Assembly (NCBI RefSeq): GCF_027887165.1
Contig: NC_077232.1
Span: 13,851,255 to 13,915,254 of the forward strand
Length of the DNA: 64,000 bases
DNA from: Monodelphis domestica
Taxonomy: Eukaryota; Chordata; Mammalia; Didelphimorphia; Didelphidae
Direction of reading: 5' to 3'
Positions 58,919 to 64,000 of the stretch are shown here, in pieces (the stretch's first letter is position 1; the number at the start of each line of letters is the position of its first letter). A model generated the notes under the pieces. The model searched no databases. It was not told where the DNA came from and was given only the letters and a program-made list of their open reading frames with translations. The translations under genes were made by a program, and so were the position numbers.

Positions 58919-59879
58919 TTGAGAACGATTGTCATCACCTTCATGATTACAAGAAGGAGAAATGAGGAGGCTGGTATAGGATCTGCCAACACCTCCTATA
59001 TAAAGAACCTGTAGAAGGAAATTCTTGGCTAGAGGAACATGGATGTAAGATAGATGAGGCAGTCAGAGGAAGATACGCAAGAATAAAGTCTCAGAGATCA
59101 CAAGTTAAAACTTATGGGGAGTCGTGAGCTCCATAATTACCTCTCTAGAAAAGAAAACAAATGGAAAAATTACATGAATGAGAAACAAGAGAACATGCGT
59201 GGAACTGAGAACTCCAGGACATCCCCCATGGGCCAGACGGCTAAGAGATTAATGGGAGATGTGTAGAGCAGCTGTACTGCGTACATCAGACATGAGGAGG
59301 CCATTTTAGGCCAAAGAATGATTAGGAGGTGCAAGGAGCAAGAGCAAGGGCAAGTGCAGGAGAAGTAAGAGGGTGGCTCACACATCTTCACCAGTTTTTA
59401 TTGGAGACTTTAGGAATGTCAAGTAGGGGGTGATAAATGAATAAGTGAGAAGATATAGGTTTTAACATTGGTTGAATTGACAATGACAAAATCAAATAGG
59501 AGGAGATTAATCCAACTGAGCTTTGTAAAGGAATGTTGTCAGATCCAGGGCACTGTAGCTGGCCACTCCCAGCCCAGGAATTTGTTAGCCCTTTGGACTG
59601 TCCCTTTCCATATAATGATCACCAAGTGATCTGACCATGTGTCTGGTAAATGAATATACAGGATACAATAACAAAACATCAACCATATTTCCAAGATGCT
59701 GACATGCCTGCTATGCTACAGCTGGACAGAAAACTTGCTCTAAGCCACTGAACCAGAAGATGACATTGTCTGTCCATGTCAACTCCAGGAGACGAGTTCA
59801 GCAGAAATGTTCAATATTTGCACTCTAAAGTTTCTGCTGCTGCTGTTGTGTTGTTGCTCCATCTTTTCAGATGTTGTTC

Positions 59880-60105
59880 CTGCCCAATTTGGGATTTTTC
59901 TAGGCAAAGACTCTCGAGTAGTTTTTGATTTCCTTCTCCAATTCATGTTTCACATACAGAAACTTAGGCAAATAGTGATGAGGGACTTTCTTAGGAGCAG
60001 ACAGCTAATAAGTACCTGAGACCAGATTTGAACTCACAAAGATTTGTTTTCCTGCCTCAAAGTCCAACACACTATTTTTGGTGCCACCAAGATGCCTCAA
60101 TCCTG
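59880..60105 (-). repeat. Second SINE type (MAR/MON-like, tRNA-derived)
   Basis: TGGGATTTTTCTAGGCAAAG, TTTTTGATTTCCTTCTCCA, ACAGCTAATAAGTACCTGAG, CAGATTTGAACTC and GGTGCCACCAAGATGCCTC mark a SINE in minus orientation with tRNA-like head at the right. Diverged; no target duplication found. Confidence 0.65.
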
Positions 60106-60310
60106 GATGTAAAGCAGAAATAGTTCTGAAAGGTATAATGTTGCTACCACAAAGATCTTGATACATTCTTATGCCTACTTTCTGGGGAGACTTTTTTAAT
60201 TGGCTGAATAGGCAGAATTTATTTTCCTTATAAAAACACTTGGAAACTGAAATAGAGGCCTTCAAGGATTTCTGAGGAAGGACCAGAGTTGGATAAAAAC
60301 TCTGACCCTA

Positions 60311-60510
60311 GGGGGCTGCTGGGTGGCTCAGTGGATTGAGAGCCAGGACAGGTCCTAGGTTCAAATCTGGCCTCAGACACTTCTCAACTGTGTGACCCTG
60401 GACAAGTCACTTAACCCCCATTGCCCAGCCCTTACAACTCTTCTGCCTTGGAACCAATACATATTATTGATTGCAAGATGGAAGGTAAGGCGTTAAGAAA
60501 AATAAAAAAT
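60311..60510 (+). repeat. tRNA-derived marsupial SINE, plus
   Basis: Head GGGGGCTGCTGGGTGGCTCA, B-box GGTTCAAATC, body GACAAGTCACTTAACCCCC and TTCTGCCTTGGAACC, and an A-rich tail. Flanked by TCTGACCCTA at 60301-60310 and 60511-60520, a perfect 10-bp duplication. It lies in V2R intron 2. Confidence 0.93.
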
Positions 60511-61642
60511 TCTGACCCTAAAATAAAAAATCTTAAGAGAATTCTAAAAAGAGGAAAGAAGACGAATCAGAAGCAAATCAGGAAATTATTGGGGAAATTA
60601 AAGAGAGTATATTCAGAGACAGAGGGGCATATGTGATTTTCTGGAAGAACAATTACCTCTGCTGTAAGGGCTTGCTAAGCTCTTTTCAGGAATGTTGATC
60701 CAGCTTTCCTGGCTTGCCTTCTCCCAAATCTCTTTAGGATAATGTCAAATATTCTCTTATCTCTGGGAGAAATCTGGTGACTTGAGATCTAATGCTGGAA
60801 TAAGTATTGTGTTAGAGACTAGGAATTTGGATACTTAAAGATTGCTGGAGTGGAGGAGAGTAATCTCCTTGAGTTCTTACTAGTAGGGTAGGGATAATGT
60901 GTAATGCCAACTGTGACATTAAATTTCAGTGGTGTGAAGTCACCATCTTACACCCCTAAGTGAATTTGGAAAAGAGAATTTTTCCTTCCTGAGCCAGCTC
61001 TGGGACCATTAGTCCCTCCTTGTGATCCTGATGTGAATAGAATTCTTGGCCTAGGAAGGTTGGATAAAAGAATGGGTGATGTGTGAGGTTAAGGAGAGAT
61101 GAACGAAATCACTTAGAAAGGATCTGCGACTCTGATTAAATATTAAACCTAGAGGTCCATTCAAGAGATGCCCAGCATGTTCTCCCTGAATCAACATGAA
61201 AGAATTAGAAGCAAAGAAAAAATATTCCACAGAGGTTGATTTTATTACAAATGTAAGAAAAGAGGCCCTGTTAGGATGGGTTGTGTAAAAGTAGAAAAGT
61301 CTTTTTAGAGGATGATAATATTTTCTTCATTATAACCTTTCAAACATAGACTCAATTGCTTAAAGAGACCTGGGAGAAAGAATTCTTGGTCAGGTACAGA
61401 TTCAGAGTTCCCTTCAGAATGTCTCCTTTATTCTGCCATTTTGTGACCTGAAACTTGAACCCACTACAAAAATTGCCTTCCCTTAAATCTATTGTAACTA
61501 TAATCTGTTAACTCAAATTAACAAGCATTTATTAATACATGTTATGTATTCACCTCTGATAGTTGCTTGAGATAAAAATATTAAAGAGGACAGAAATTTC
61601 CTATGTCACCATTATAATTATTTCTTCTTTATATTTACATAG

Positions 61643-62446
61643 GTCACCTATGGCCCATTTGATCTTCTCCTGGCTGATAATGTCCAATATCCATATGTCT
61701 ATCAGATGGGCAGCAGGGAATCCACTCTGCATCTGACAGTGATCAAATTAATGCTGCATTTTGGCTGGACTTGGATAGGGCTGGTTATTTCAGATAACAT
61801 GAGAGGGGAACAATTCTTCAACAATTTGAAAGAGGAGATGACCAGGAATGGTATGTGTCTGGCTTTTGTGGAACGAGTTCCCAAAAAAATTAATCTTGAA
61901 CATGATGAATCCATTAAACTCTTTTCTAGGATCATTGCATCATCATCCAATGTGATTTTCATCTATGGAGATACAGACTCCCTTTTTGAATTTTCTATTT
62001 TAGTGAATGATTTTTACTTGAATGGAAAATTGTTGATCACCACCTCTTACTGGGATTTCTCTATAGATGTTACTAAAGAAATGAATCATTTTCATGGTAC
62101 ACTAATAATTTCTCAAATCAAAAGGGAAATTCCTGGTTTCACAGATTTCTTAAGAAGTGTGAAACCCACTGTAAACACTGAGGATATTTTCCTAAAGAGT
62201 TTCTGGGAGATAACCTATTATTGTAGACTTTCAAAAAAGGGTACTGTAGAACTCCTGCATTATGTTTGCCCTGAAATGGATTTAGTTGAAGGTGTATATT
62301 CTAGTGACTTCGAAAAGACCATAATGGACCTGAGTTATAATATCTACAATGGAATCTATTTATTGGCTCATGCTTTCCACCAACTGCTTGAAAGTGACCC
62401 AAAAGCAACATCAGAATTTGGAAAAAATCCAGTTCTTTCTTGGAAG
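61643..62446 (+). CDS. V2R exon 3
   Basis: Acceptor TTACATAG and donor GTAATA flank 804 bases (268 codons, phase 0 at both ends). It starts VTYGPFDLLLADNVQYPYVY and carries the core of the V2R Venus flytrap: LMLHFGWTWIGLVISD, RNGMCLAFVERVP, SNVIFIYGDTDSL, LLITTSYWDFS, FLRSVKPT, and ends VLSWK, the usual exon 3 end before the exon 4 junction. No stop. Together exons 1-3 give 447 codons. Exons 4-6 (end of ectodomain, Cys-rich domain, seven helices) are not found up to 64000, so either they lie further on or the gene is incomplete. Confidence 0.95.
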
Positions 62447-63064
62447 GTAATATTTTTCATGAACCCTTAGATTTATCTCTTAGAGAACCCTTAAAGAACG
62501 TACAATATAAGAGGAAATATCTGGGTCTAGAAAGATCACCTAGCCTTGTAATGAGCATATTGAAAATACCTGAATGCAGCATCATTGCTATGAACTGAAA
62601 TTATATTCAATCAGTCATCACAGGATAAATAGGAAGTTCCAGAAACTCAATTCAATAATTATAAAGAGAAATGATACCAACGAGGAAGAAAAGCAGAACT
62701 TGCTTGTACACATTAATGATGAGGCATATACATTTAGTCAACAATATAAATATAAATTTTTAAAATAAATGAATAATTAAATATATATAGTTGACATGGA
62801 AAAAATCAGAACTAATAAATAGTCAGAAGAAAAACACTCTTTAATCAAAGAACAGGGGTTCAGGTTAATAGTAGGCCTCCACACAGAGCTGCGCTAATGT
62901 ACAGAGTATGAGGATTGAACTCTGGATGCTCTGCACGCTGATCCCTGGGAGAACCAACCAAGCTAGATTGACAACTCCAAGGAACAAAAGAATTTGGGGA
63001 ACCTATATACCATTTGAGAAACAGAGGGCCTGGGAAATATAATTGATTGACGTTACAATTGTTT
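62447..63064 (+). other. V2R intron 3 start; no other feature
   Basis: AT-rich sequence after the exon 3 donor. Looked for exon 4 (short, phase 0) and did not find it. Confidence 0.45.
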
Positions 63065-63823
63065 TGTTATAATTAAAATGATCAATATATCATTATACCC
63101 AGAGATATGTATTTTATAAAGTTTATTAGGAATGGTAGACACCCATTCCTAAGTATCCTGGCTTAGAGCCTAGCTAGCCTGCATGTATCTTCTTCATTCC
63201 CCTCACCTTCCGCTCTGTCCCTTCTCCTTATCTTTCTCCCATGGTCTTCTAGTCAGTCTCCACCGGTTTTTCTCCAAACCTTAACTTTTATTGACATGCA
63301 GAACATACACTGAGGCAAACCTGGCTCAACTGGGGTATGTCAGGAATATTTGACAGACAGGAAAAGTTACTTAGGAAGGAGGAGGGGATAAGCTGCTTTG
63401 ACACAGTTACAAGGAAATGGGAGTGTTCAAATTATGCTGACAGAATGCAATTAAGCTTGGGAAAAGAATCACAACTAGAGTGTAGGGTCTAAGGGAATGG
63501 ACTGTTGACAATGGATAGTAAAGGATGGTCCCTGCCCAGATGTGGATCTTCCTGGGATCTCTGAAACACTGATGAAGACTACACAAGACAGACAGGGTAC
63601 TTAGCATTTGCTTAGTCCCATCTAACTAGAATTACCACCCACCTTAGGGTACATTATTCAGTCTGAAACTGCTAGCCTGAGATTCTCTTCAGGGTGGATT
63701 CTCACAGGAACCGGGAACCCGGACAAGCTTTGGGGACTCCAAGTTACAAGATAGTTCTAATACTTGGGTTTCATCAGATCTTATGAGGCTACAAATTGAG
63801 GGTTTCTAGATTTCATGTTGACA
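63065..63823 (-). repeat. Probable LTR of another ERV (minus)
   Basis: Bounded by TGTTAT and TTGACA, followed by CCCCACTTTTGGGGG, which on the minus strand gives a purine-rich AAAAGTGGGG just before TGTC, as a polypurine tract next to a 3' LTR. A minus-strand AATAAA lies near 63118-63125. If right, the provirus body extends past 64000, inside or next to the V2R. Confidence 0.5.
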
Positions 63824-64000
63824 CCCCACTTTTGGGGGAAAGGCTTGACTCTGCTGCCAAAGGAAATGGACAAATGGGTGATGCTATATAGGACTTGACT
63901 CTGTTTCTAATGGTGGAAAGCTCTGGGGTTCAGGTATAGACAACTTATATTTGGGGGCGCTCCCCAAATACCAACACATTGAAATTAGAGCCAGAAAGGC
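63824..64000 (-). other. Possible 3' internal sequence of the edge ERV
   Basis: Follows the putative polypurine tract. Too short to show a coding domain. Confidence 0.3.

Larger units (their letters stand above)
56756..61642 (+). other. V2R intron 2
   Basis: About 4.9 kb. Contains an ERV 3' fragment (57450-57990), a TG/TA/CA inverted repeat (58865-58918) and SINEs (59880-60105, 60311-60510). 60620-60740 has a relative in the pseudogene at 12300-12480. Stretches 58000-58860, 58920-59870 and 60740-61640 hold nothing recognised. Confidence 0.75.

Overview
This is eukaryotic, AT-rich DNA that looks like a marsupial vomeronasal type-2 receptor (V2R) cluster. The organism call rests on three things: V2R coding exons; tRNA-derived SINEs with the head and tail typical of marsupial genomes; and degraded L1 elements with marsupial-style 3' ends. 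The species cannot be fixed from the window. There are no bacterial-style operons. Most six-frame open stretches are accidental; nearly all real coding signal is either V2R or retroelement.

The one apparently intact gene is a plus-strand V2R whose first three coding exons (53520-53764, 56464-56755, 61643-62446) have good splice sites, matching phases and no stop, giving 447 codons of signal peptide plus most of the extracellular Venus-flytrap domain. The remaining exons, including the seven-helix domain, would lie beyond 64000. Two broken relatives are present. One is a plus-strand exon 2 pseudogene at 11726-11989. The other is a paralogue cut in two inside intron 1, with the exon 1 half inverted (about 28270-30200, minus) and the exon 2 half in the original orientation (about 32330-34119, plus).

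The rest is layered transposable elements. From 969 to 9897 lies an almost complete, decayed gammaretrovirus-like provirus (ERV-A, minus strand) with both LTRs, a 4-bp target duplication, gag, pro and pol but no recognisable env. Related LTRs and 3' ends recur at 16066-21729, 26102-27091, 38841-44935, 45243-46268 and 57450-57990. A third gag type lies at about 49854-50980 (minus), and another LTR is at the right edge (63065-63823). A second element class, an APE-type non-LTR retrotransposon with a C-terminal C2H2 finger, occurs at 23998-25325, 25783-28170 (minus), 36203-38106 and, as a short derivative, 42919-43500. L1 fragments, a Tigger DNA transposon and several SINEs fill the remainder.

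The most interesting observations are these. First, gag in two divergent proviruses begins with a two-helix hydrophobic domain instead of an ordinary matrix start. Second, two insertions with 5' inversions and target duplications fit twin priming, and one of them is a polyadenylated ERV transcript apparently copied by the L1 machinery. Third, a V2R pseudogene is split by an inversion. Fourth, a ~322-bp tandem duplication lies just upstream of the intact V2R exon 1. I did not see a clearly novel multi-gene biological system.
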